Origin: CAZTEB01 sp964612735
GTDB lineage: Bacteria > Patescibacteriota > Microgenomatia > UBA1400 > PJMF01
Length of the DNA stretch: 26,941 bases
Direction of reading: 5' to 3'
Assembly (NCBI GenBank): GCA_964612735.1
Contig: CAZTEB010000007.1
Span: forward strand, 1 to 26,941
Below the pieces are notes generated by a model. It was not told where the DNA came from. It made no database searches and saw only the letters and a list, made by a program, of their open reading frames with translations. Positions 8,140 through 15,484 of the stretch are shown piece after piece (position 1 is the stretch's first letter; every line of letters begins with the position of its first letter). Position numbers and translations under genes: made by a program.

Positions 8140-8460
8140 ATGAAATCAAACATCCATCCCGACTGGCATGATGACTGTAAAGTGACCTGCGCTTGTGGTA
8201 GCACTTTCACTACTGGCTCTACTTTCGAGACACTCCAGGTAGACATCTGCAGTGCTTGTCATCCTTTCTTTACTGGCGAAATGAAGTTCGTGGACACCCA
8301 AGGTCGTGTCGATAAGTTCATGCAGAAGATGCAAAAAGCTCAACAAAAGCAGCAATCTACCAAAGCTAAAAAGGTCGCCAAATCTCAAGCAGACCCCAAG
8401 AGCTACAAACAACTACTTCAAGAGCAACAAAAAGCTCTCAAAGCAGCTAAGCCTGCCTAA
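8140..8460 (+). CDS. rpmE: Large-subunit ribosomal protein bL31, zinc-binding, with long basic C-terminal tail
   Basis: The protein begins MKSNIHPDWHDDCKVTCACG and contains STFETLQVDICSACHPFFTG and DTQGRVDKF, the complete bL31 signature. Cys17, Cys19, Cys37 and Cys40 mark the zinc-binding (C+) type. The usual bL31 is 65-90 residues; this one is 106 because of a Lys/Gln/Ala-rich tail from about residue 68 (QKMQKAQQKQQSTKAKKVAK and onward). I start at 8140, not at an upstream in-frame ATG at 8110, because the conserved N-terminus starts there and the promoter's -10 box lies between the two. prfA follows 116 nt later with its own promoter. Confidence 0.93.
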   Translation: MKSNIHPDWHDDCKVTCACGSTFTTGSTFETLQVDICSACHPFFTGEMKFVDTQGRVDKFMQKMQKAQQKQQSTKAKKVAKSQADPKSYKQLLQEQQKALKAAKPA

Positions 8461-8490
8461 CTCTCTTCTACCTACTTCTGATTCCAGGAG

Positions 8491-8499
8491 TGGTATACT
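8491..8499 (+). promoter_or_regulatory. Extended -10 promoter of prfA
   Basis: TGGTATACT repeats the element in front of rpmE, including the GT before it. It would give a prfA leader of about 70 nt, in which I see no obvious Shine-Dalgarno. Confidence 0.55.
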
Positions 8500-8576
8500 C
8501 TGTGGGATCCTACTTGAGTTCACTACTACCTACTTGTACGAATCAGTAATTACACACCTTTCACCAATCACACCAT

Positions 8577-9608
8577 ATGTCGAATCCTTATCAAGACCAA
8601 ATTGACCAACTCCAGGATGCCATAGCTGAAAACCAAGTGCTTCTCGAAGACCCTGAGCTCAGCGAACTGGCGCAGAAAGAGCTTGAGTCGCTCAACCAAC
8701 AACTCACTACCCTTCAAGAAGCAGCTGACGTATTTGAAGCCAGTCAGGACCAAGGTGGTGCCACTGGTGGCGAGCCAAAGAACTGCACCATCGAATTTCG
8801 TCCTGGAGCCGGAGGTGATGAGGCTAAAATTTGGGCCAATGATCTGCTACGAATGTACGTGCGCTATGCCGAACAACTCAAACTCAAGATCTCGTACATC
8901 GACGACATGGTCATCAAACTCAGTGGTAAGGCCCAGTGGCCCAGTAGCGCCGAAAACACCCTAGAGAAGGTGCTTGAAGACCAAGAAGTCGATGACTCGG
9001 CAGATCAAGCGGATGATATCCAGCAAACCAATGACGACCAGCAAATTACAAACAGCAATGACTTGCCCACCACGCCATATCAAATCTTCAAAAACGAGAC
9101 GGGCGTTCACCGGGTACAACGCGTACCCGAGACTGAGTCTCAAGGAAGAGTTCACACCTCTACCGCCTCAGTGGCAGTATTGCCCGAAGTAGCACAGAAC
9201 ACAGTCGAGGTCCGCGATGAAGACTTAGAGTGGCAGTTTATGCGTGCCAGCGGTGCTGGTGGCCAGAGCGTCAATAAAACGAGTAGCGCAGTCAGGCTGA
9301 TCCACACCCCCACTGGCATCACCACCACCTCACGTCAGGAAAAGAAACAGGAGCAAAACCGTAAGATTGCCTTAGAGCTACTTAGAGCTCAACTTTGGGA
9401 AATTGAAGAAGAAAAACGCTTGGCAGAGATTGGTGAAGCTCGAAGCGGCATTGGTCGCAACATGCGGGCTGAAAAAATCCGCACCTACAACTACCCTCAG
9501 AATCGCGTTACTGATCATCGATTTAACCAAAGCTGGTATAGTCTAGATACTATCGTCGAAGGCGGATTGGAGCTGGTACTACTTCAAACGCTGGTAGAGT
9601 TGGCATAA
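8577..9608 (+). CDS. prfA: Peptide chain release factor 1, with internal insertion
   Basis: RF1 reads UAA and UAG in the ribosomal A site and triggers peptide release. The 343 residues contain FRPGAGGDEAKIWANDL, the codon-recognition region VHRVQRVPETESQGRVHTS (the PxT element is PET), the catalytic GGQ at 228-230 (ASGAGGQSVNKTSSAVRLIH) and the C-terminal RTYNYPQNRVTDHR. The SPF motif of RF2 is absent. Two features are odd. The N-terminal helical domain is about 45-50 residues shorter than in E. coli RF1. An acidic, Gln/Asn/Asp-rich insert of about 45-50 residues (about 119-166) sits between the ISG-like turn and the YQIFKNETG strand of domain 2. An in-frame stop upstream at 8547 excludes a longer N-terminus. 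Confidence 0.95.
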   Translation: MSNPYQDQIDQLQDAIAENQVLLEDPELSELAQKELESLNQQLTTLQEAADVFEASQDQGGATGGEPKNCTIEFRPGAGGDEAKIWANDLLRMYVRYAEQLKLKISYIDDMVIKLSGKAQWPSSAENTLEKVLEDQEVDDSADQADDIQQTNDDQQITNSNDLPTTPYQIFKNETGVHRVQRVPETESQGRVHTSTASVAVLPEVAQNTVEVRDEDLEWQFMRASGAGGQSVNKTSSAVRLIHTPTGITTTSRQEKKQEQNRKIALELLRAQLWEIEEEKRLAEIGEARSGIGRNMRAEKIRTYNYPQNRVTDHRFNQSWYSLDTIVEGGLELVLLQTLVELA

Positions 9609-9613
9609 ATTCC

Positions 9614-10789
9614 CTACCGCCCACGCAACGTCACACTCACCTGAGTAGTTTGACCACCTCGCCAATACTCAACATCCACACTATTACCAACCGGCTGCTG
9701 ATTAATCAGACTAGCCAAACTCTCCCCTTCTTCAGTGATAACTACGCCGGCAAACTTGGTAATGATGTCGCCTGCAAGCAAGCCGGATTCCTGAGCCACT
9801 GAGCCCTCAACAACTTCGACTAAGTAGGCGCCCTGTGGCACCTCATTGAATAATGCTGCCTGCTCAGAGATGATTTGATACTGGACTCCCAGGAACGCGC
9901 GGTCAAACTGGCCAGTCGCGTTAAAGTTTTCGATAGATGCCTTAACGACGTTAATCGGGATAGCAAAGCCAATATTCTCTGCACCTCTAGAGACTGCCAC
10001 GCTGACTCCAATCACCTGACCAGATAGATCAACGAGTGGTCCACCAGAGTTACCAGGGTTGATGGCTGCATCTGTCTGGATCACACCCTCGAGTGACTCA
10101 ATGCTAACCCCATCACCAGCCTCTATCCCTCTGCCCAAACCAGAAACCACGCCCGTCGTCACGGTGTGGCGAAACTCGCCCAGCGCCGTTCCAATCGCCA
10201 CTACTCCCTGACCTACCCGCAGTTGATCAGAGTCACCCAGTGGCAACTCGGCTAAGGCTGGTCCATCAATCTTCAAGATAGCCAAGTCATTACTAGGATC
10301 ACGATAGATGTCGGTTACTTGGTGCTCTCTATCTTGGGCATCAAATACTGAGTAGTCAGCATTGGGATCTGATACGACATGACGATTAGTGACAATCAAG
10401 CCACTTTCCACTACGAAGCCAGTTCCGATGTCTTGCTGAATTTGCTCAACTTCAGTGTTTTGTGGCAAACTGAAAAATGGTGAAATAAATGGATCTCGCG
10501 TAAAAGGTGTACTAATCACACGTTGCTCACGCTTGACCGAAACTGTCACTACTGCATTCGATGCTACCTCAGCAATATCAGCTACATCAACTGTGCCGTC
10601 CTCTACTAAAAGCGAGCCAAGTAGTGATGCTTGATTGGAAGAAGCTGTCAGAGGAACTCGTGTGCCCAAAAGAGCATTGAGAGGTTTAATCACAAACAAC
10701 CTGTCTGCCGCTGCTCCAGCTAAGAACGATACCAGAACTAGGATTGAAATACTCAATCCCAGCAAGAACGATTGCGATGACTGAGTCAT
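9614..10789 (-). CDS. S1C serine protease, HtrA/DegS-like, membrane-anchored with one PDZ domain
   Basis: The 391-residue protein has an N-terminal transmembrane segment (about 9-28), a trypsin-like domain and one C-terminal PDZ domain (about 290-385). The catalytic triad is visible: H137 in VTNRHVVS, D168 in SNDLAILKI and S248 in NPGNSGGPLV. Such proteins degrade or process misfolded proteins at the outer face of the membrane. A single PDZ plus an anchor resembles DegS/HtrA-like layouts, so I give no precise symbol. The start is supported by GAGG just before the ATG and a TATAAC box upstream. It lies downstream of the S41 protease gene on the same strand with about 40 nt between, suggesting a shared envelope quality-control role. 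It converges on prfA with 5 nt between stops. Confidence 0.93.
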   Translation of the reverse strand: MTQSSQSFLLGLSISILVLVSFLAGAAADRLFVIKPLNALLGTRVPLTASSNQASLLGSLLVEDGTVDVADIAEVASNAVVTVSVKREQRVISTPFTRDPFISPFFSLPQNTEVEQIQQDIGTGFVVESGLIVTNRHVVSDPNADYSVFDAQDREHQVTDIYRDPSNDLAILKIDGPALAELPLGDSDQLRVGQGVVAIGTALGEFRHTVTTGVVSGLGRGIEAGDGVSIESLEGVIQTDAAINPGNSGGPLVDLSGQVIGVSVAVSRGAENIGFAIPINVVKASIENFNATGQFDRAFLGVQYQIISEQAALFNEVPQGAYLVEVVEGSVAQESGLLAGDIITKFAGVVITEEGESLASLINQQPVGNSVDVEYWRGGQTTQVSVTLRGR

Positions 10790-10830
10790 ACCTCGTTATA
10801 CCTTTCCTACATGAGTAGAATATGAGGCCA

Positions 10831-12087
10831 TTATAGCGCTTCGATGGCTCGAAGCACCACTTCGTCTTCAGGTGTATCTGGATTATCGGTGACTTCGATA
10901 TTTACTGGAATACCGCCATCATGAATCCAGTCACCACCTGGTAACAACCAGCGAGCAATGGTGACGTGCAGTCCACCCTCACCATCAAGTTCTTTACGAT
11001 CTTGAACAGTACCCTTGCCAAAAGTCTGCTCACCAACTAGTGACACACCGCGCTGGTCGCGCAGCGCACCGGCTACGATCTCAGAAGCTGAAGCACTTCC
11101 CCTATTCACCACTACTGCCAATGGCTCATCAGCCAATAAAGCATTGCCTCGAGCTTCGAAATCGCGAGAATTAAACTTGCCTTGCTGAGTAACGATCGTG
11201 CCACCTTCTATAAACTCACTCGCCACCTGTATAGCTCCATCGAAGTAGCCGCCGGGATTGTTGCGCATATCGAGCACAATACCATCTAGTTGATCTTTTT
11301 CTTGGCGAATTTTCAAAATAGCCTCATTCCACTCACCCTCAGTACGCTCACCGAATCGGAACAGCTGCAGATGGGCTACTCGCTTACCATCGTGTTCAAT
11401 CGTCTCTACCTCAACTGTGGGAATCACAATTTCGTCACGAACCAGCTCCACGTCAAATGGCTCTGCGCCATTGGTGCGCCTAAATAATGTCAAGATGACT
11501 GGCGTGTTTTTTCTACCTCGGATGTTATCAACTGCTTCACTGAGCGACCAACCTGAAGTGTCGGCATCAAGCCCTTTGGCTTCGTCACGGACATGAAGAA
11601 TCAAATCGCCTGCCTTAACACCAGCTTGATCGGCTGGCATACCTTTTAGAGGTGCTACAACCGCCAAGGTATTATCAATATAGCCAAGTTCAATACCAAC
11701 TCCGTAGAAAGAACCAGCTAGGTCTTCTGCCGCCCGCTGATCCTGCTCCGGAGGTAAATACACCGTGTACGGATCCTCAAGAGCTGCAGTCATGCCCCTG
11801 ATAGCACCGTATAACATCTTCTCTTGATCAAGTTTGCCAGAATCAAGATACTCCTGCTGAAGCGCTCGCCACACTTCCCAGAATTGATCAAAGTCAACAT
11901 CCTTAAATTCTTCTGGAGCTTGAGTGTTGAGAACGTTGAAGCTTGGGAGTGTTTGTTGTGATTGATAACCTCTACCATCAGTCTCTAGACCAGGTATCGG
12001 TTGGTAACGCTGCCCAACCACAACTCCTAAAACCAGTACAAGCGCCCCTATCACTAGGTTCTGCCAGATCTGGAACGACATTCGCAT
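10831..12087 (-). CDS. S41 C-terminal processing peptidase (Ctp type) with PDZ domain
   Basis: This 418-residue protein has an N-terminal membrane anchor (about 10-26, LVIGALVLVLGVVVG). It has a PDZ domain at about 120-205 (GSFYGVGIEL ... AGVKAGDLILHV) and an S41 catalytic domain. The Ser-Lys dyad is in place: S333 in GSASASEIVAG and K358 in EQTFGKGTVQ, 25 residues apart as in the family. Substrate-groove signatures DMRNNPGG and TIARWLLPGG are also present. It cleaves proteins from near their C-termini outside the cytoplasm. The -10 box TACAAT ends 8 nt upstream of the ATG, so the mRNA is probably leaderless. It is followed by the HtrA-like protease gene. Confidence 0.94.
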   Translation of the reverse strand: MRMSFQIWQNLVIGALVLVLGVVVGQRYQPIPGLETDGRGYQSQQTLPSFNVLNTQAPEEFKDVDFDQFWEVWRALQQEYLDSGKLDQEKMLYGAIRGMTAALEDPYTVYLPPEQDQRAAEDLAGSFYGVGIELGYIDNTLAVVAPLKGMPADQAGVKAGDLILHVRDEAKGLDADTSGWSLSEAVDNIRGRKNTPVILTLFRRTNGAEPFDVELVRDEIVIPTVEVETIEHDGKRVAHLQLFRFGERTEGEWNEAILKIRQEKDQLDGIVLDMRNNPGGYFDGAIQVASEFIEGGTIVTQQGKFNSRDFEARGNALLADEPLAVVVNRGSASASEIVAGALRDQRGVSLVGEQTFGKGTVQDRKELDGEGGLHVTIARWLLPGGDWIHDGGIPVNIEVTDNPDTPEDEVVLRAIEAL

Positions 12088-12095
12088 AGGTGACT

Positions 12096-12101
12096 ATTGT
12101 A
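12096..12101 (-). promoter_or_regulatory. -10 box of the S41 protease gene
   Basis: TACAAT on the minus strand ends 8 nt before the ATG at 12087. No ribosome binding site fits in the remaining leader. Confidence 0.45.
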
Positions 12102-12140
12102 CGACACCAAACCGCCTCAGGAAACTGGAAAATGGAATGA

Positions 12141-12368
12141 CTACAACGTTTGAGTAAACGGTAGCAAAGCAAGGTGACGAGCTCGTTTGATCTCACGAGC
12201 TAATCGGCGCTGTTGCTTCTGTGACAAGCCGCTCTTGTCTCTACCCACGATGTACCCTTGTGGGGTAACGAATCGCTTGAGTGTCTCGGGCTCCTTGTAG
12301 GTCAAGGTGAGTTGACTTACATCAACCGCGACTCGAGCTGGTCTAGTGCTTTTGCGCTGTGCTGGCAT
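12141..12368 (-). CDS. rpsR: Small-subunit ribosomal protein bS18
   Basis: The 75-residue protein contains TLKRFVTPQGYIVGRDKSGLSQKQQRRLAREIKRARHLALLPFT, the conserved bS18 core (usual pattern L..F....GKI..R..TG....QR.l...IKRAR..aLlPy). bS18 binds bS6 on the small-subunit platform. The start ATG is preceded by AGGAGG, the strongest Shine-Dalgarno in the window. It ends the rpsF-ssb-rpsR cluster, about 32 nt after ssb. In many bacteria rplI (bL9) follows; here the next gene on the strand is the S41 protease. Confidence 0.95.
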   Translation of the reverse strand: MPAQRKSTRPARVAVDVSQLTLTYKEPETLKRFVTPQGYIVGRDKSGLSQKQQRRLAREIKRARHLALLPFTQTL

Positions 12369-12400
12369 GCGTATATCCTCCTACGTATCTTTAGATACTA

Positions 12401-12904
12401 TTAAAATGGAATGTCGTCAGCGATGTCCTCTGCTTCTGGCATCGGCTCGTCTGCGGCATCATCATTACTTGCTGAGCTTTTCTTCTTTGAGCTACTCTTA
12501 GAAGAACTGCTTGAGCTGCTAGAACTACTATAGTCAGCGTCATCTTGGTAAGAACCGCCACCACTTCGAGAGTTGAGCAGCATCATATTATCGATGACGA
12601 TCTCAGTGATTCTACGATCTTGTCCTTCGTCAGTCTTCCAGTCGCGTGTCTGAATTCGACCGTCAACGTAGACTTTGTCACCCTTGTGAAGTAACTGGCC
12701 ACAAATGTCGGCCAACTTGCTCCAAGCAACGATGTTGTGAAACTCGACTTTTTCGACCTTGTCACCACCATCAGAGGGCGACCATGATCTGTTGGTGGCC
12801 AAGCCAAATGAACAGACAGCGGTACCATTAGGCGTAAACCTAAGGTTGGGATCTCTCGTTAAATTACCAATCAGCATAACTTTGTTCAACGATCTAGCTG
12901 ACAT
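12401..12904 (-). CDS. ssb: Single-stranded DNA-binding protein
   Basis: SSB coats single-stranded DNA during replication and repair. The OB-fold signature is clear: NKVMLIGNLTRDPNLRFTPN, VCSFGLATNRSW, VEFHNIVAWSKLADIC and GDKVYVDGRIQTRDW. After the fold comes a Ser/Lys-rich flexible linker with a long serine run (about residues 127-145), then the acidic tip ending DDIPF that recruits partner proteins. Length 167 is normal. The start is supported by GAAAGGAAAGT before the ATG. It sits between rpsF and rpsR, the standard bacterial arrangement, and has its own -10 box at 12971-12976. Confidence 0.95.
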   Translation of the reverse strand: MSARSLNKVMLIGNLTRDPNLRFTPNGTAVCSFGLATNRSWSPSDGGDKVEKVEFHNIVAWSKLADICGQLLHKGDKVYVDGRIQTRDWKTDEGQDRRITEIVIDNMMLLNSRSGGGSYQDDADYSSSSSSSSSSKSSSKKKSSASNDDAADEPMPEAEDIADDIPF

Positions 12905-12970
12905 ACTTTCCTTTCTGCAACTACGTACTAGGTACTAACAAGCAAGTAGTCTTATCTGGTACTCCTGTCC

Positions 12971-12976
12971 ATTATA
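12971..12976 (-). promoter_or_regulatory. -10 box in the rpsF-ssb intergenic region
   Basis: A perfect TATAAT (minus strand) lies 66 nt upstream of the ssb ATG. It would allow ssb-rpsR to be transcribed independently of rpsF. The 159-nt interval between the genes shows no other recognised signal or RNA gene. Confidence 0.5.
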
Positions 12977-13063
12977 GTCATTAATCTTACATTTAGCTGT
13001 AGTGAGCGCGAGCAATTTTATCCAAACAGGTTATCAGCTAACTAACCACCGTATAACTACTGA

Positions 13064-13393
13064 TTACTTTTCACTCTCACTAACTACCAACAAGTGTCGC
13101 AGTACTTCACCAGTCAACTTCAGCTGCTGGTCAATCTCAGACATTTTCTCAGGGAGAACTTCAAACACGACGTGCACATAGACTGCCTCACGGTGCGTGC
13201 CTTTATGAGCTGTCAGTGCGTATGCCAAAGGCTTTTTGCCCCAGTCTTGGGTGTCAGTGACAGTGGCGCCCTGCTTGCTCAGCACAGCAGCGACTGCTTC
13301 TTTAGCAGCTTGGAGCTCAGCATCAGTCGAAGATGCAGTCAATAAATAGGTTAACTCGTAGGTACGAGTTTGGGGATCAGCAATGATTTTCAT
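13064..13393 (-). CDS. rpsF: Small-subunit ribosomal protein bS6
   Basis: The 109-residue protein has the bS6 pattern: an initial RTYELTYLL strand, a central DWGKKPLAYALTAHKGTHRE segment, then YVHVVFEV and LKLTGEVLRHLLVV. It pairs with bS18 on the ribosomal platform. The start is supported by AGAAAGG before the ATG. It heads the rpsF-ssb-rpsR cluster and has a hairpin-containing leader that may mediate autoregulation. Confidence 0.94.
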   Translation of the reverse strand: MKIIADPQTRTYELTYLLTASSTDAELQAAKEAVAAVLSKQGATVTDTQDWGKKPLAYALTAHKGTHREAVYVHVVFEVLPEKMSEIDQQLKLTGEVLRHLLVVSESEK

Positions 13394-13470
13394 ACGCTTA
13401 CCTTTCTAACTCGCCTAGTAAGCACTTGGGTCTTGCTGAGTTATTCAGCAAGAAAGCGAGTTCTATATCT
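13394..13470 (-). promoter_or_regulatory. Structured rpsF leader (candidate ribosomal-protein autoregulatory element)
   Basis: The predicted transcript start is near 13470. An outer stem pairs 13456-13462 with 13408-13414 (AACTCGC/GCGAGTT, 7 bp). Inside it is an 8-bp hairpin at 13432-13452 (CTTGCTGA, loop of 5, TCAGCAAG). The outer stem ends just upstream of the AGAAAGG ribosome binding site, so its formation could affect translation. bS6-bS18 leaders are known regulators of this operon in other bacteria. I cannot confirm the specific bS6-bS18 binding motif here. Confidence 0.5.
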
Positions 13471-13476
13471 GGGAGT

Positions 13477-13485
13477 ATTATAGCA
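13477..13485 (-). promoter_or_regulatory. Extended -10 promoter of rpsF
   Basis: TGCTATAAT, a perfect TG-extended -10 element on the minus strand, lies about 84 nt upstream of the rpsF ATG. It fits the start of the structured leader. Confidence 0.65.
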
Positions 13486-13500
13486 TATCTAGTACTGAGC

Positions 13501-14592
13501 TCACCGCCCGATCATAAACTCCACCACGTCATCTTCCTGCATCATGTAGTCTCTACCCTCCAACCTGAGTTTGCCAGCTTCTTTGACACCTTTCCACCCG
13601 CCTAAACTCACAAAGTCATCATATCCAACGAAGTGGGCATTGATGAAATGCTTCTCAAAATCTGAGTGAATCACACCAGCGGCTTCAGGCGCTGAAACAA
13701 CCAAGAGTATCGTCCAAGCTCTTACTTCTTTTTCCCCAGCGGTCAAGAAACTTTGCAGATGTAGAGCACGATATGCCGTCTGAACTAATCTCTCGAGTCC
13801 GCCCTGATCTAACCCGAACTCAGCTAAGTAATCTGCCTGATCTTCGTCGCTCAACACTGCTAATTCACTCTCTACCTTAGCTGAGACAATCACTACTTGC
13901 TGGACGTCTACTTTGAGCTCAGTTGCGAAACTTTGCTGCAGTTGCTGGTGATCAGCAAGCTGCTCTTCATCTACATTAACAGCAATGATTTCTGGCTTGG
14001 CGGTTAGCAACGTTAGCTCTTTGGCTACAGCCAACTGATGCTGCGTACCACCTTCAGCCAGCTTTTTCACTAGCGACTCACCATCGTTTAACCACTGGCC
14101 AAACTGCTGAACTACCTGCCAGCGCTCCTGAAGTGCTTTATCGGCTCTGCCTTTGGGCTCTGGCTGCTTTTCGAGCGTCGCTAAGTCTGCCAATGCCAGT
14201 TCTGTTCGTATAGCCTCTAAGTCATGCTTAGGATCAACAGTGCCTTCTCGTAGTATCGACGCATCACTGAAAGCTCGTACAACGTGACAAATAGCGCTGG
14301 TTTCTCTGATATTAGCTAAAAATTGATTGCCAAGCCCTTCACCCTTGCTGGCGCCTTTAACCAGCCCGGCGATATCTACAAACTCAACCGTGGCTGGTTT
14401 GATGACAGTCGTACCGACGATCTCAGCCAACTTTTCGAGCCTGGTATCAGGAACTTGGGCAATGCCGACGTTGGGCTCGATGGTGGCAAAGGGGTAGTTT
14501 GCTGCCAAGGCCGTTTGTTGCTTGAGCAATGCATTGAATAAGGTAGACTTGCCGACATTGGGAAAACCTACGATTCCGATTGAGAGTGACAT
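13501..14592 (-). CDS. ychF: Ribosome-binding ATPase YchF (Obg family)
   Basis: The 363-residue P-loop protein begins MSLSIGIVGFPNVGKSTLFN (Walker A GFPNVGKS). It has VEFVDIAGLVKGASKGEGLG (Walker B/G3 region) and carries AVNVDEEQ where GTPases have NKxD. The NxxE variant gives YchF its ATP preference. A coiled-coil helical insertion is in the middle and a TGS domain at the C-terminus (AWTILLVVSAPEAAGVIHSD ... MQEDDVVEFMIGR). YchF binds ribosomes and is involved in translation control and stress response. Length matches the family. TATAAT ends 7 nt upstream of the ATG, so the mRNA is probably leaderless. Confidence 0.96.
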   Translation of the reverse strand: MSLSIGIVGFPNVGKSTLFNALLKQQTALAANYPFATIEPNVGIAQVPDTRLEKLAEIVGTTVIKPATVEFVDIAGLVKGASKGEGLGNQFLANIRETSAICHVVRAFSDASILREGTVDPKHDLEAIRTELALADLATLEKQPEPKGRADKALQERWQVVQQFGQWLNDGESLVKKLAEGGTQHQLAVAKELTLLTAKPEIIAVNVDEEQLADHQQLQQSFATELKVDVQQVVIVSAKVESELAVLSDEDQADYLAEFGLDQGGLERLVQTAYRALHLQSFLTAGEKEVRAWTILLVVSAPEAAGVIHSDFEKHFINAHFVGYDDFVSLGGWKGVKEAGKLRLEGRDYMMQEDDVVEFMIGR

Positions 14593-14599
14593 AACGGGT

Positions 14600-14605
14600 A
14601 TTATA
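14600..14605 (-). promoter_or_regulatory. -10 box of ychF
   Basis: A perfect TATAAT on the minus strand is separated from the ychF ATG by only 7 nt (AACGGGT read on the plus strand). There is no room for a ribosome binding site. Confidence 0.55.
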
Positions 14606-14659
14606 CGCTACAGATCTGGAGTACAGCTGGCTCTAAGCAGTTTTTCAACGCGGCAGCAC

Positions 14660-15271
14660 CTACTGATCTAGACTTCGCCACAGCGCCAAACTAGCATAGC
14701 TTTTGTACGGCACCCACTTAGTTACGATGGGTTCAATCAATGACCAGTTTTTAGCGGCGTCTTTCTCGAGCTTGTACAGCTTCTCTATTCCCCGTCGCAA
14801 TCCCAGATCACCGTGTGAGAAAACGTCTTCTCTACCAAGCGTAAAGATCAAAAACATCTCAGCTGTCCAACGACCGATGCCTTTGACAGTAATTAATTGC
14901 TCAATTACGTCTTCATCAGCTGCATCAGCCAGTTTTTTCAAGTTCAGCTCACCTGACTCTACCTTGGCAGCCAAATCTTTGACGTAGCGAACCTTAGCTC
15001 GTGAAAAACCAATGTCACGCAGAGCTTGATCTTCAAGCTTTAGGATGGCTCCAGGGCTGGTCTCGCCCACTAGCTGCAAAAAGCGATCGGCAATCACGCC
15101 AGCTACCGCGACTGAGAGCTGCTGACCGATGATGTCACGACACATACGGGTGAAGTAATCTTGCGAAGTAAAGCTAGGTCTGACCAGCTCCAAGCTATGA
15201 GTGTTCAGCAGGACGTCGTGGATAACGGGGTCAGCGTGTTTGAAGTGGTTGAGAACTACTTGGCGTATCAC
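14660..15271 (-). CDS. AlkA-like DNA-3-methyladenine glycosylase (HhH-GPD family)
   Basis: This base-excision repair enzyme removes alkylated bases from DNA. The HhH-GPD core is clear: QDYFTRMCRDIIGQQLSVAVA, the helix-hairpin-helix LITVKGIGRWTAEMFLIF, then FSHGDLGLRRGI with the catalytic Asp. I start at the GTG at 15271. It overlaps the upstream pspC-like stop by 4 nt (GTGA) and gives about 203 residues, typical for the small bacterial and archaeal type without the AlkA N-terminal domain. A TTG at 15295 would add 8 residues. It is the last gene of the XRE - PspC - glycosylase operon. Family confidence is high; the exact base specificity is inferred. Confidence 0.9.
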   Translation of the reverse strand: MIRQVVLNHFKHADPVIHDVLLNTHSLELVRPSFTSQDYFTRMCRDIIGQQLSVAVAGVIADRFLQLVGETSPGAILKLEDQALRDIGFSRAKVRYVKDLAAKVESGELNLKKLADAADEDVIEQLITVKGIGRWTAEMFLIFTLGREDVFSHGDLGLRRGIEKLYKLEKDAAKNWSLIEPIVTKWVPYKSYASLALWRSLDQ

Positions 15272-15459
15272 TTGCTTGGAATCACCAGCCAACAAAGTAA
15301 GTATGGTAGTAGTCCTGGCAAACCACTGGGGATGAACAAAAATACCCAGATTAGTCTGACTAAGATAACGTCAACGTTAAAGTACTCAGCCATACCAAGC
15401 GCTACCCCAGCTACTACCCTGCCCCGACGAGGACGACGAAGGTGCTTGATTGCTTTCAT
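15268..15459 (-). CDS. PspC-domain small membrane protein
   Basis: The 63-residue protein starts with a basic segment (MKAIKHLRRPRRGRVVAGVA). The PspC pattern follows: GVALGMAEYFNVDVILVRLI, a transmembrane segment WVFLFIPSGLPGLLPYLLCW and a final LVIPSK. PspC domains sit in the membrane and in some bacteria control phage-shock or envelope-stress responses. Many stand-alone small versions have no known role. It lies between an XRE regulator gene (25 nt upstream) and the glycosylase gene (4-nt overlap), so the three are probably one transcript. Confidence 0.87.
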   Translation of the reverse strand: MKAIKHLRRPRRGRVVAGVALGMAEYFNVDVILVRLIWVFLFIPSGLPGLLPYLLCWLVIPSK

Positions 15460-15484
15460 ATTCTTTCTTTCTGAGTGCCTTCAA

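Noticed and set aside
12470..12540. Serine-codon repeat resembling a tandem repeat
   Set aside because: It encodes the low-complexity Ser-rich linker of SSB, which is common in the family.
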